Shown one piece after another: positions 24,362-32,273 of a stretch of 64,000 bases of DNA (position 1 is the stretch's first letter; each line of letters opens with the position of its first letter). The stretch lies in NCBI GenBank assembly GCA_021414005.1, contig JAIOPH010000027.1:124001-188000 (forward strand). Direction: 5' to 3'. The DNA is from Chthoniobacter sp. (GTDB lineage Bacteria; Verrucomicrobiota; Verrucomicrobiia; Chthoniobacterales; Chthoniobacteraceae). Made by a program: the position numbers and the translations under genes. The notes beneath the pieces are model-generated. The model was not told where the DNA came from. It saw only the letters and a program-made list of their open reading frames with translations, and made no database searches.

Positions 24362-25698
24362 CAGCGCCGTGCATACCAGCGCGCGGCGGGCGCGGTCAAA
24401 AGCAGAACCGCCACCGGCGCGGCAAACGCCGCGAGGAACATCGCCGAGAGCACGGCGGTCTGGCCGTAGTGCGCGAGATTGTGCAGGCGCACGAAGACCG
24501 GCGTGAGGCCGACCGGTGCGAGGATCGAGCCCGCCGTGAAATCGAAATACGCCCAGCAAAAAAGCAGGAAAGCGGCAAGCCAGCGGCGGCCCGTGTCGAG
24601 CCGCCAGACCAGCGCAGACGACCCGGCGAGCCGGGCCAAATGGAGCGCGGGATCGCGGCGCTGGGCGTCGAGCAACCAGCGCAGCGGGAGCGCAAAGGGC
24701 AGCAGCAAAAGCGTGAGCGCGAGCAGCAGCGGGAGCGGAGTATCGTAGGCGGGACGGAGCACGGCGGATTGAAAGGCGGCGAGCAGCAGCAGCGAAAGCA
24801 ACAGCGCCCCGAGCAGGCCGGGCACGGCCAACGCCAGCGCGGTTTGGCGGCGCGGCGTCATCCATGCGATGAGCAGCCACGCGGCGACCGCGGCGACCGC
24901 GGCGCAGCCCACCGACGCGGCGAGTTCCTGCGCGAGAACGAAGTTCTCCGCGACGGCGCGAAGACCGGCGGACGCCTGCCCCGCGACGCGAAGCAGCGGC
25001 CAACCACACCCCAGCAGTGCCGCGCCACCGAGATACACCAGCAGCGGACCGCGCACCGCGCGACCGGGTGCCGGCGAGCGGCCCGGCGGCGTGACCGCGA
25101 CCGCGGGCAGACGGATTACCAGCGCGAGCACCGCGAGCCCGAGGCCCAGCGGCAGCGCCGCCAGCCGCAACGACGCGGACAGCGCCATGCCGCCGACCTG
25201 CGCGTCGAAGAGCGCGACGGTCCACGTTTTCAAACTCCACAGCGACGCCAGCTCGAAGTCGGTGAAGGCCAGCAGAAACACGATCCCGCCGGCAAGCCAC
25301 GGCGCGCGGCCCGCAGCGCGGACACGAAACTTCCAGCGCGCCCAACGCGCCGGCACGAGCAGCGCGTGACAGCGGAGCGCCTCCGGCGAAATCACGGGCG
25401 GAACGAAGTGGAGGATGAGCGCGGCGACCGGGACGAGCTTGAGCGTGAGGGCAAAAGAATAGAGCGCCGCCACACCTCCCGGCGTGCTCATCAGCCGTAC
25501 CGCGACCGGTGCGTAGGCGTAGCTCACGAGCAGTGCCGGCGTGAACAGCGGTGCAAGCAGCAACGCCCACGCGAGCGTGCGTCGGCTCCCGTGGGTGTGC
25601 GCGAGCAGGCGCGCCAGCATCGGCGCGAGCAGTATTGCGAGGCCGGCGATGCCCAGCGCCCGCACGGCGGACTCGATGGTTTGCGGTACGAGGGTCAT
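24361..25698 (-). CDS. ABC transporter permease, two fused permease halves (iron type)
   Basis: A 445-residue integral membrane protein with about 12 membrane segments, arranged as two permease halves as in FbpB/AfuB/ThiP. Recognisable parts are LAWALLLAPLFTPALLVSY and the cytoplasmic EAA-like loop EALRCHALLVPARWARW, with a second similar loop near DAQRRDPALHLARLAGSS. The start at 25698 (MTLVPQTIESAVRALG) is preferred because the upstream extension to 25797 is the dispersed-repeat tract. The reading frame overlaps the ATPase by one base. Confidence 0.8.
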   Translation of the reverse strand: MTLVPQTIESAVRALGIAGLAILLAPMLARLLAHTHGSRRTLAWALLLAPLFTPALLVSYAYAPVAVRLMSTPGGVAALYSFALTLKLVPVAALILHFVPPVISPEALRCHALLVPARWARWKFRVRAAGRAPWLAGGIVFLLAFTDFELASLWSLKTWTVALFDAQVGGMALSASLRLAALPLGLGLAVLALVIRLPAVAVTPPGRSPAPGRAVRGPLLVYLGGAALLGCGWPLLRVAGQASAGLRAVAENFVLAQELAASVGCAAVAAVAAWLLIAWMTPRRQTALALAVPGLLGALLLSLLLLAAFQSAVLRPAYDTPLPLLLALTLLLLPFALPLRWLLDAQRRDPALHLARLAGSSALVWRLDTGRRWLAAFLLFCWAYFDFTAGSILAPVGLTPVFVRLHNLAHYGQTAVLSAMFLAAFAAPVAVLLLTAPAARWYARR

Positions 25699-25756
25699 GC
25701 GGCAACGCAGTGGGGAAGCGCCGGCTGCAACGCGGGCGAAGGCGGGCAAAAATACC

Positions 25757-25883
25757 GAATGACGGATGACGGATGACGAAGGAATGACGAAGTCCAAAGG
25801 CCAAATGAGGCGGTGCGGTCGCGGCTTTCGTCTTTGGTCATACGGGCTTCAATCGTCATTCCACATTCGTCATTCGTCATTTT
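25757..25883. repeat. Dispersed imperfect inverted repeat tract (GACGAATGACG type)
   Basis: The left arm (25757-25791) contains three GATGACG- or AATGACGA-type units and the right arm (25851-25883) contains TCGTCATT units, forming a long imperfect hairpin. It fills the gap between the permease and the solute-binding protein. The same type of sequence occurs at 18463-18492 and 52997-53115. No gene was recognised in the tract. Confidence 0.7.
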
Positions 25884-25916
25884 TACCCTCCGCCTCCATC
25901 CACAAAGAGGCCGCAA

Positions 25917-26903
25917 TCATTTTAGTTCCTCCGCTTTCAGCCACGCGAGACAGGCGTTGCGCGCGGGCAGCAAACCGGTGAGCGGCGTGGCGTCCCCGGC
26001 CCACGCTTGCAGCTCGCGGACTTCGGCGGGCACTTGATCCGCAGGCACCGGGCCGAGCGGAATCTGCCGCGATTTCGAGCGCGCGAGGGCGAGTTCCGTT
26101 TCCGCGGAGAGGAGGAAATCCATGAGCCGCCGAGCGTCGCTTTCGCGGCGGGTGCCGCGAATGATCGCGACGGTGTTCGGGATGCAGATCGTCGCGCCGT
26201 CGTCGAGTCGCACGGGGGTCGCGGTCACCGACTTGCCCGCGTCTTTCGCCTCGAAAAAATCATCCGTGTCGGTGAGGCCGGCGTCGCACGCACCGTCGGC
26301 GACCGCGTCCTTCACGGCGGCGTTGCCATTGAGTTCCCGCACGCCCTGAGTGCGCCAGTCGCGGTGCCAGGCGACCGTTTTCTCCCGGCCCCAGCGCTGC
26401 CAGAGCACGGCGTAGTGGGTGAGCGTGGTGCCGTAGAGCGGCTTGGCGATGGCAAAGCGCGCGTTCGGAGGCATGGACCGTTCGCCGCCTTTCGTCGTGT
26501 TGGAAATTTGCACGCGGAGGCGCGCGGCGAAGCCCGCCCAATGGCCGTCGGCATCGCGAAAGCGCGCCGGAATGCGCTCCCAGCCGGAGCCGCGGTACGG
26601 CGCGAGGAGACCCTTCTCCTGGAGGTCGAGCGTGCCCAGCAGCTCGTTGTTCCAAAACACGTCGCAGCGCGGCGCGTCCTTCTCGCGGACGAGGAGTTCG
26701 GTGAGGCCCAGCGACTTCGTGGCCTCGGTGTCGTAGCGCGCGGCCACGGTGACGCCGGTCTGCCGCGTGAACTCGCGGAGAATGGATTCCGCGTAGATGG
26801 AGTCGTGCGCGCAGTAGACGACCAGCCGCGGCGCGCGGCTGCGCTGCCAAAACCAGGCAAGCCCCAGCGCAGCGATGAGCAGGAGAGGCAACAGACGGCG
26901 CAT
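25917..26903 (-). CDS. Iron(III)-type ABC transporter solute-binding protein
   Basis: A 328-residue protein with an N-terminal signal anchor (MRRLLPLLLIAALGLAWFW). The pattern RLVVYCAHDSIYAESILREFTRQTGV, then DTEATKSLGLTELLVREKDAPRCDVFWNNELLG, is that of FbpA/FutA and other Fe(III)-binding proteins. Further conserved parts are GLTDTDDFFEAKDAGKSV and VAIIRGTRRESDARRLMDFLLS. The iron-ligand Tyr pair of FbpA is not obvious, so the ligand may differ. It is upstream of the permease, ATPase and NHL lipoprotein in the same direction, separated by the repeat tract. Confidence 0.85.
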   Translation of the reverse strand: MRRLLPLLLIAALGLAWFWQRSRAPRLVVYCAHDSIYAESILREFTRQTGVTVAARYDTEATKSLGLTELLVREKDAPRCDVFWNNELLGTLDLQEKGLLAPYRGSGWERIPARFRDADGHWAGFAARLRVQISNTTKGGERSMPPNARFAIAKPLYGTTLTHYAVLWQRWGREKTVAWHRDWRTQGVRELNGNAAVKDAVADGACDAGLTDTDDFFEAKDAGKSVTATPVRLDDGATICIPNTVAIIRGTRRESDARRLMDFLLSAETELALARSKSRQIPLGPVPADQVPAEVRELQAWAGDATPLTGLLPARNACLAWLKAEELK

Positions 26904-27031
26904 GAAAAGACAGTTAGGTCCTCTGCTCCAGATACGCCATCATATCCCCCCCGCCTGCGGGTGGAAAAAGCCCAGCTTCATTCCACGGGCTCGGCCCGGC
27001 GCCGGATGGGACGGCGCGGGGCGCTCCGGCG

Positions 27032-27375
27032 TCAGGGCGCGGTGGCCTGCACGGCGGGGCTGGGGTCGCCGTAGCCGTGGGCGTTGTGGGCCACCACGGT
27101 GATGGCCGCCACGGCCCCGGGGGCCAGCGTGATGACCGCCTGGCTGCCCTCAAAAAGCCCGAACTCCAGCGGCTCCGCCGCCCCGCCAGATTGCCCCGCG
27201 GTTCTTCCCACCCTTCCGGGACTTGCTTGGTTTGGTTACGGTGGAATCCCAGCGCTGAAGCGCTGGGCTATTGTCGGGGCTGTCGCCCTTCACGGAGAAG
27301 ATGATCACCTACGGCTTGGCCTTCGCGTCCGGGTGGTCGCGGAAGAAGACCTTGCCGTCCACGCTCTTGGTCTAG
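27032..27375 (-). pseudogene. Decayed remnant of a secreted fibronectin-like protein
   Basis: The minus strand reads into a C-terminal segment with TVVAHNAHGYGDPSPAV and a stop at 27032-27034, a shape seen at the end of fibronectin-III-like proteins. Upstream at about 27281-27375 another fragment reads TKSVDGKVFFRDHPDAKAKP, then a stop. In-frame stops and an intervening palindrome (27248-27267) separate the fragments, so no functional gene is left. The family assignment is tentative. Bases 26904-27031 hold nothing recognisable. Confidence 0.5.
27248..27267. repeat. REP-like palindrome
   Basis: A perfect 9-bp inverted repeat, CCCAGCGCT and AGCGCTGGG, separated by 2 nt, inside the broken gene remnant. 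The sequence resembles the short REP-like palindromes scattered in verrucomicrobial genomes (recalled, not searched). No associated transposase is in the window. Confidence 0.75.
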
Positions 27376-27437
27376 CTGGAGTCCCGTAATACCTGGATTG
27401 AATTGACGACCGAAATATTTGCTGGGACGGTCTGCGC

Positions 27438-27776
27438 ATGCCTCACGTAGCAACTACCAAAGCAATTGCGAAAGCACTCCATAGGCCGATCAAGACAGGC
27501 CTAATCAAGATCGACGTGAGGCGCGCGGTCCGTATCGCGGCAGAATATTTCGGCGAACTTTTCCCGCAGGCTGCGAAGGCCAACATGATGCTGGAAGAGA
27601 TTGAAGAGAGCACCGATGGCCGGTATTGGCTGGTTACTCTGGGGTATGATGTGGCGACGCCGCGCGGGGCAGCGATGGCGGCGCTCTATGGTGGCGTCTC
27701 CCGCTCCTACAAAACCTTCCGAATTGACGCCGTCACCGGCAAAGTTCTCTCGGTAAAGATTCGTTCAGCGGCTTAA
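27438..27776 (+). CDS. Small hypothetical protein paired with a PIN-domain gene
   Basis: A 112-residue protein with an N-terminal basic part and a PepSY-like C-terminal half: AVRIAAEYFGELFPQ near residue 28, YWLVTLGYDVA near 62, and YKTFRIDAVTGKVLSVKIRSA at the end. No signal peptide or DNA-binding helix is evident. The PIN gene follows 13 bp later on the same strand. Its base composition is lower in GC than neighbouring genes, which supports horizontal acquisition. It could be an unusual antitoxin partner, but there is no direct evidence. Confidence 0.6.
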   Translation: MPHVATTKAIAKALHRPIKTGLIKIDVRRAVRIAAEYFGELFPQAAKANMMLEEIEESTDGRYWLVTLGYDVATPRGAAMAALYGGVSRSYKTFRIDAVTGKVLSVKIRSAA

Positions 27777-27789
27777 GGCATTCCCTCCG

Positions 27790-28293
27790 GTGGAAGCGCT
27801 GATCAAAAAGTATCGGCAAAAGGGCATTCTCATCGATGCCAACCTGTTTCTAGGTTTTCTCATTGGAAGCCTGCATCCTCGGCATCTGACGGACTGCCGG
27901 GCCACAACCAAATACTTTGGGCCAACAGATTTTCCGCTGTTGGAACGCTTTCTCGGGCAGTTCAAGAAAATCATCACAACGCCCCACGTCCTCACCGAAG
28001 TCTCGAATTTGGCCGGGCGTCTCCCAACTTCATTGCACGCGGAATTCCGTTTGTTGTTTCGAGCAGTGATAGAGCAGCTATCGGAACAATCGACGCCTTC
28101 GAAAACCGTAAGCGCACACAACGATTTCCTCCGCTTTGGTTTGACCGATACCGCAATCTCCCTTGTGGCAGCCGGACAATATTTGGTTTTGACGGACGAT
28201 ATTTCGCTGGCTGGTCTGCTTGCGAAGCGGAAAATCGACGTCGTGAATTTTAATCACGTGCGCGTTTCCGCGTGGGCGGCGGGTTTGGGATAA
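27790..28293 (+). CDS. PIN-domain protein (VapC-like)
   Basis: A 167-residue protein starting at GTG 27790. PIN-fold acidic residues are visible: ILIDANLFLGF (first Asp, residue 17), TEVSNL (Glu), GLTDTAISLV (Asp) and LTDDISLAGLL (Asp). PIN domains are RNases, often toxins of toxin-antitoxin pairs. No classical VapB/MazE-type antitoxin is adjacent. The upstream 112-residue protein is the only candidate partner. It lies next to a decayed DNA methyltransferase, in an accessory pocket. Confidence 0.75.
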   Translation: MEALIKKYRQKGILIDANLFLGFLIGSLHPRHLTDCRATTKYFGPTDFPLLERFLGQFKKIITTPHVLTEVSNLAGRLPTSLHAEFRLLFRAVIEQLSEQSTPSKTVSAHNDFLRFGLTDTAISLVAAGQYLVLTDDISLAGLLAKRKIDVVNFNHVRVSAWAAGLG

Positions 28294-28508
28294 AAGGGGG
28301 CATCGCAGTGGAGGTAGAGGGAGCCGGTGGGCTTGAGGGCGCGGCGGAGTTCGACGAGGCGCGGGCCATCATGGCGAGGTAGGCCATCACTCGCCCACCC
28401 ACCAACCCCCGCTTGTCCCCTCCGCCGCCTCGGTCATTCGGGCCGAGGAATTCCATGAAGGCGCGGCATAACGCTGCCGAGCTTGTCGCCGTAGTAGAGG
28501 GTGCCCAT
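28294..28508 (-). pseudogene. Decayed site-specific adenine DNA methyltransferase fragment
   Basis: Three minus-strand fragments of one enzyme are visible in different frames. MGTLYYGDKLG is at 28508 downward, the normal N-terminus. Then RAFMEFLGPND and MAYLAMMA appear, then RLVELRRALKPTGSLYLHCD, the usual central motif. About 90 residues between the first two are missing, and a single missing C in a C-run shifts the frame between MAYLAMMA and RLVEL. So it is a remnant of an intact gene that was deleted and frameshifted. The region 28509-28629 holds nothing recognisable. Confidence 0.75.
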
Positions 28509-28629
28509 GCGCGGGGTGTAGCACAACCGACCACAAGGCAGCGATGGTTTTTGGTATGTGCCTGCACCCGGCGCGCGCTCGCGCGTTGCCACGCGGCTCC
28601 CGGCAAATGCGTTCCCGCGCTGGGGCCGC

Positions 28630-30255
28630 TTATCTGGCCGGCTCGCCGGACGGTTTCTCCACCGGCTTTTCCGGCAGGGAGTCGAAGTATTTCTTGATCG
28701 CCTCGTGGTAGCCGGGCGGGACCTGCTCCTGCTGGATGGCTTCGCTGACGCCCTGTTTCACGCGCTGCACGTTTTCCCGGTATTTCTCGGAGCGTCCGCC
28801 GGTGTCGCCGACTTCCTTGGTCTTCCATTCGAGGAGCATTTTGCCGCCGCTGATTTGGGAGATGTCCTTCTCGGTCTTGAAACCGGACTTCGCCGTTTCG
28901 TCCTCGGGACGCTTCGAGCCGTCGCCAATGCCGGGACCGTCGGCCGGTCCGCCACCGGGTTGTCCCTCGCCGGGCTGGCCCTCGCCGAGTCCCGCCATTT
29001 TTTCCTTAAAGAGCTTTTCAAAATCGGCCATGCCCGCCGCGCCTTTCAGACCTTCGCCGTCGAGCTTGCCCTGCCCGGCGAGCTGTTTGGCCATCTGCAA
29101 ATTCTTGAGCGCGTCCTCAAGCGCCTGGCCGTCCTTGATCGCCTGTCCGAGCTGCTGGAGTTCCTGCTCGGTGAGCTGGAGCGATTCGAGCGCGGCCTGC
29201 GCGGCCTCCTTCGCCACGTCGCCGAGCTTTGCGGCATCGAGCTGCTGGAGCGCACGGTCGAGCGCGGCGGCGACCTGCGGCGAATTCATCTCCTGCTTCA
29301 TGGCCTGCGCCAGGTCGCCGACCTGTTGCATGGCCTTTTCCAGGGCGGCGCGTTTTTCCGCGGAGTCGGACATTTCGGCGATCTTGCGGAGCTGGTCGCG
29401 GAGGTCGCCGAGTTCCTTTTTCAAAGCACTTACGTCGCCCTGTTTCAGTTCCTTCTTCCACTGCTCGACCTTCTTCATGTCAGTCGCGCCGAAGCTTTGC
29501 GCGGCCTTGGCGAGCGCGGCTTTCGAATCATTGCTCACCTTGCGCCACAGCTCGCCGATCTCCTTTTGCTCCTCGCCGAGTTTTTTGAGGTTGGCCTCGC
29601 GATCCTGCGGCTTCGCGTCCTTGAACGTTTTGTCGAGCTGCTGGAGCGCGAGCTTCACCTGCTCGGATTGGCGCTCGCTGCTGGCGGCGAGTTCCGCGCT
29701 GCGCAGGGCGGTGACTTTTTTCGCCTCCTCCAGCTGCTGCTCGATCTGCGCGGCCTTCTTTCGCTGCGCGGTTTTTTTGAAGGGATCGAGCTGCGGCAGA
29801 AATTGGAGCGCGGCGAAAAGCAGCGCGAGCGCGAGCACGAGGTCGCGCGCGCCGCGTTGCCAGCGGAACGGCACGACCTGCGCGGCGCGGATTTTTTCCG
29901 CCCGCTCCTCGGCCTGGCCGACGACGATGGGAGCAAACTCGCCCGGGGCTTCGCCGAGCAGCGCCGCGGTGAGAAACAGCTCCTTGCCGCCGGTGCGCGT
30001 GTCGATGAGCTGCGCGATGCTTTTCGCCGGAGCCCGCCGCGCCAGCGCCAGCGCCACGAGCAGCGCCGCGCATGGAATGAGCGCGAGCGTCCACGGCGCG
30101 AACCGGTCCGGGATCAACCCCAGCAAGCGCGCGGCGAGCAGCGCCGCGAGGTAAAGCCCGGCGCACGCGAGCAGCGCGATGTGAAAACGCCCGCCGAGCG
30201 CGGCGACGAAGTGCCGCGCGGAAGTCTGCCGCATCAAACGCTGGGTGTGGCTCAT
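28630..30255 (-). CDS. Large coiled-coil membrane protein, unknown function
   Basis: A 541-residue protein. Two or three membrane segments are near residues 25-75 and about 135-155. The rest is Lys/Glu/Gln/Leu/Ala-rich helical coiled coil with repeats such as EQELQQLGQAIKDGQALEDALKN, ending in a Gly/Pro-rich stretch (GEGQPGGGPADG) and a C-terminal helical part. Proteins of this shape are found in planctomycetes and Verrucomicrobia, often near DUF58/VWA genes, but those are not next to it here. I do not recognise a named family. Confidence 0.75.
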   Translation of the reverse strand: MSHTQRLMRQTSARHFVAALGGRFHIALLACAGLYLAALLAARLLGLIPDRFAPWTLALIPCAALLVALALARRAPAKSIAQLIDTRTGGKELFLTAALLGEAPGEFAPIVVGQAEERAEKIRAAQVVPFRWQRGARDLVLALALLFAALQFLPQLDPFKKTAQRKKAAQIEQQLEEAKKVTALRSAELAASSERQSEQVKLALQQLDKTFKDAKPQDREANLKKLGEEQKEIGELWRKVSNDSKAALAKAAQSFGATDMKKVEQWKKELKQGDVSALKKELGDLRDQLRKIAEMSDSAEKRAALEKAMQQVGDLAQAMKQEMNSPQVAAALDRALQQLDAAKLGDVAKEAAQAALESLQLTEQELQQLGQAIKDGQALEDALKNLQMAKQLAGQGKLDGEGLKGAAGMADFEKLFKEKMAGLGEGQPGEGQPGGGPADGPGIGDGSKRPEDETAKSGFKTEKDISQISGGKMLLEWKTKEVGDTGGRSEKYRENVQRVKQGVSEAIQQEQVPPGYHEAIKKYFDSLPEKPVEKPSGEPAR

Positions 30256-30311
30256 CGGGGTGGCGAAGGCCTAACCCGGGGCGCGCGCCGGCGCAATGCG
30301 GATTCGCCGTT

Positions 30312-32144
30312 TCACCCGTGGATGATGAGTTGGATGTCCTCGGGCAGACCGCGGGCGACCTGATCGATGACGTTGCCCTTGAGCAGGCGGGCCATGGAGA
30401 GCCGGTGCGTCGCGCCGAGCATCAGGTAATCCACGCCCAGCGTGGCGGCGGAGTCGAGGATGGTGGTGGCGGGCTCGGCGCTGACGGCATAGACGGGCAA
30501 CACGGCCACGCCGAGTTCTTCGCCGACTTTGAGGCAGAGCGTCATGATCGCGGCGGCCTGCGAATCGTCCTGCCAGCGGGGGCGTTTGCCAGCGGGCGCG
30601 GGCCCGGCCATGAAGACGGCGACCTCTTTCACGTAGAGCACACAGAGCGTGGCTTTTTTCAGCGCGGCATACTCGAGGGCGAAGCGCAGCACCGGCGTGA
30701 CGCCGCGCGCGGCGACCATCACTTTCTGCCCCTCCTCGCAGCGTGGACGCAGTTTTTCGATGGCCTCGGGGCTGACGAATTCCGCCGCCGCTGCCGAGAC
30801 GGTGACGGTTTTCAAGCCGACGACTTTGTGCGAATAAGCGCGCACCGAAAGGCCGATGCCAAGCACCACGATGGCGAAGAATAGCGCGTGGTCGATGGTG
30901 TAGGCGATGGTCAGCCAGACGGCGGCGAGGACCACCGAGGTCACGCTCATCAGTCCGCGCTCCCAGAGGTTCATGAGCAGGCGTCGGTTCACCGAGCAGG
31001 CGCTGAGATTGACGGTGATCGCGCCGACCACGCCGATGGCGTAGAGGCTGGCGAGGGCGTCGAAATCGCGCGTGATGGTGAGGATGAGCACGGGCAGGAC
31101 CGTGGCGACGATGAGCGGGCCGGTCGGCACACCGTAACGGTTCAGCCTGGTGAGCGGGCGGGGAAACTCGCCATCGAGCGCCATCATGTAGATCACGCCA
31201 ATGACGGCGATGATCGCGGTATTCACCGCGCTGAGCAGCAGCACGCCGAAGACGAGGCCGACGATCCAGCCGAAGATGGGGCCGATGACCGGCCCCGCGC
31301 CCGGCCCGGCGGTGAGGGTGGCGAAATGCTCGCCGAGAAAGCGCAGCATGTCCTCCTTGTGCGAGATCAGGGTGGGCGTGAAATCGTGCGGCAGTGAGAG
31401 CATGGCCCAGCCGAGCAGGACGGTGGCGATGACGACTTCGAGGGCGACGATGAAGAGCGCCTTGCCCGCGGTCCTCGTCACGATTGGTTTGTCCGGGTCG
31501 GAGCCGGGGTTGATCTTCATCACGCCGGTCATGCTGGCGATGGCCTCCACGCCACTCAGGGCGAGGATGACTTTCACAAACTGCACCCAAATCGTGGAGA
31601 AGCCGCCGACCGGTTTCTCAAAGTGCATGGTGGTGAGATGCGGCGCGCTCACGGCGACGATGAGGACCACGCAGATGGCCGTGGGAATGGCCATGGCGAT
31701 GGCCATGCTGCCGCTGTGCTTCGGGCCGAAATAGTTCACCACGCCGAGCACCAGAATTCCGATCATGGTGGCCGGTGCGATGAACTGCACCGGCACGCCG
31801 AAATAGCTCATCGCCGCCCACCCGCTGAGCGCGGCGGTGACGAGAAAGTTCGCGATCAGCAGCAAGGCACCGACCGCGGCCAGCAGCCGGCTTTGCATCC
31901 GCGCGGCGGAATACACCCCTCCGCCGTCGGGGAAATTGCGGCAGACGACGACGTAGTTGAAACCGACGACCGCGGTGAGCGCGCAGACCGCGAGCATGAT
32001 GGGCATCGAGGCAAAGCCCGCCGCGGCAAAGGCGAGGCCGATGACGTAGGCCTTGCTCGTGCCCCAGTCGCCGTAGAGCAGTGCGGCGGCGCGCTGCCAA
32101 TCGACATTGCGGGGCCGGTGGGCGGAGGGGGCGAAATCGGACAC
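30312..32144 (-). CDS. APC-superfamily permease with C-terminal universal stress protein domain
   Basis: A 610-residue protein with about 12 membrane segments, starting after a short hydrophilic N-terminus (VDWQRAAALLYGDWGTSKAYVIGLAF), followed by the soluble region from about 440. The latter has the USP-type motif LGATHRLSMARLLKGNVIDQ near the end, a nucleotide-binding loop in USP proteins. Substrate is unknown. It resembles amino acid permeases and K+ importer KimA-type proteins. It is divergent from a Kup potassium transporter, which raises the possibility of a potassium or cation function, but that is guilt by association. Confidence 0.85.
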   Translation of the reverse strand: MSDFAPSAHRPRNVDWQRAAALLYGDWGTSKAYVIGLAFAAAGFASMPIMLAVCALTAVVGFNYVVVCRNFPDGGGVYSAARMQSRLLAAVGALLLIANFLVTAALSGWAAMSYFGVPVQFIAPATMIGILVLGVVNYFGPKHSGSMAIAMAIPTAICVVLIVAVSAPHLTTMHFEKPVGGFSTIWVQFVKVILALSGVEAIASMTGVMKINPGSDPDKPIVTRTAGKALFIVALEVVIATVLLGWAMLSLPHDFTPTLISHKEDMLRFLGEHFATLTAGPGAGPVIGPIFGWIVGLVFGVLLLSAVNTAIIAVIGVIYMMALDGEFPRPLTRLNRYGVPTGPLIVATVLPVLILTITRDFDALASLYAIGVVGAITVNLSACSVNRRLLMNLWERGLMSVTSVVLAAVWLTIAYTIDHALFFAIVVLGIGLSVRAYSHKVVGLKTVTVSAAAAEFVSPEAIEKLRPRCEEGQKVMVAARGVTPVLRFALEYAALKKATLCVLYVKEVAVFMAGPAPAGKRPRWQDDSQAAAIMTLCLKVGEELGVAVLPVYAVSAEPATTILDSAATLGVDYLMLGATHRLSMARLLKGNVIDQVARGLPEDIQLIIHG

Positions 32145-32273
32145 GGGCCGCAGCTTTATGAAAGGGCGAAGGGGAGGTCAACGCGCGCAGTGGGCCGAAG
32201 CGCGGCAGTGGAGCGCGTCCCCACTCACGATTGAGTTGCGGCGCTTTTCCCCATCCGGCAGGCTGTCGCGCTC

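Noticed and set aside
32145..32273. Possible c-di-AMP riboswitch between the APC-USP and Kup genes
   Set aside because: The conserved core sequence of ydaO-type riboswitches was not seen in the 129-bp gap.
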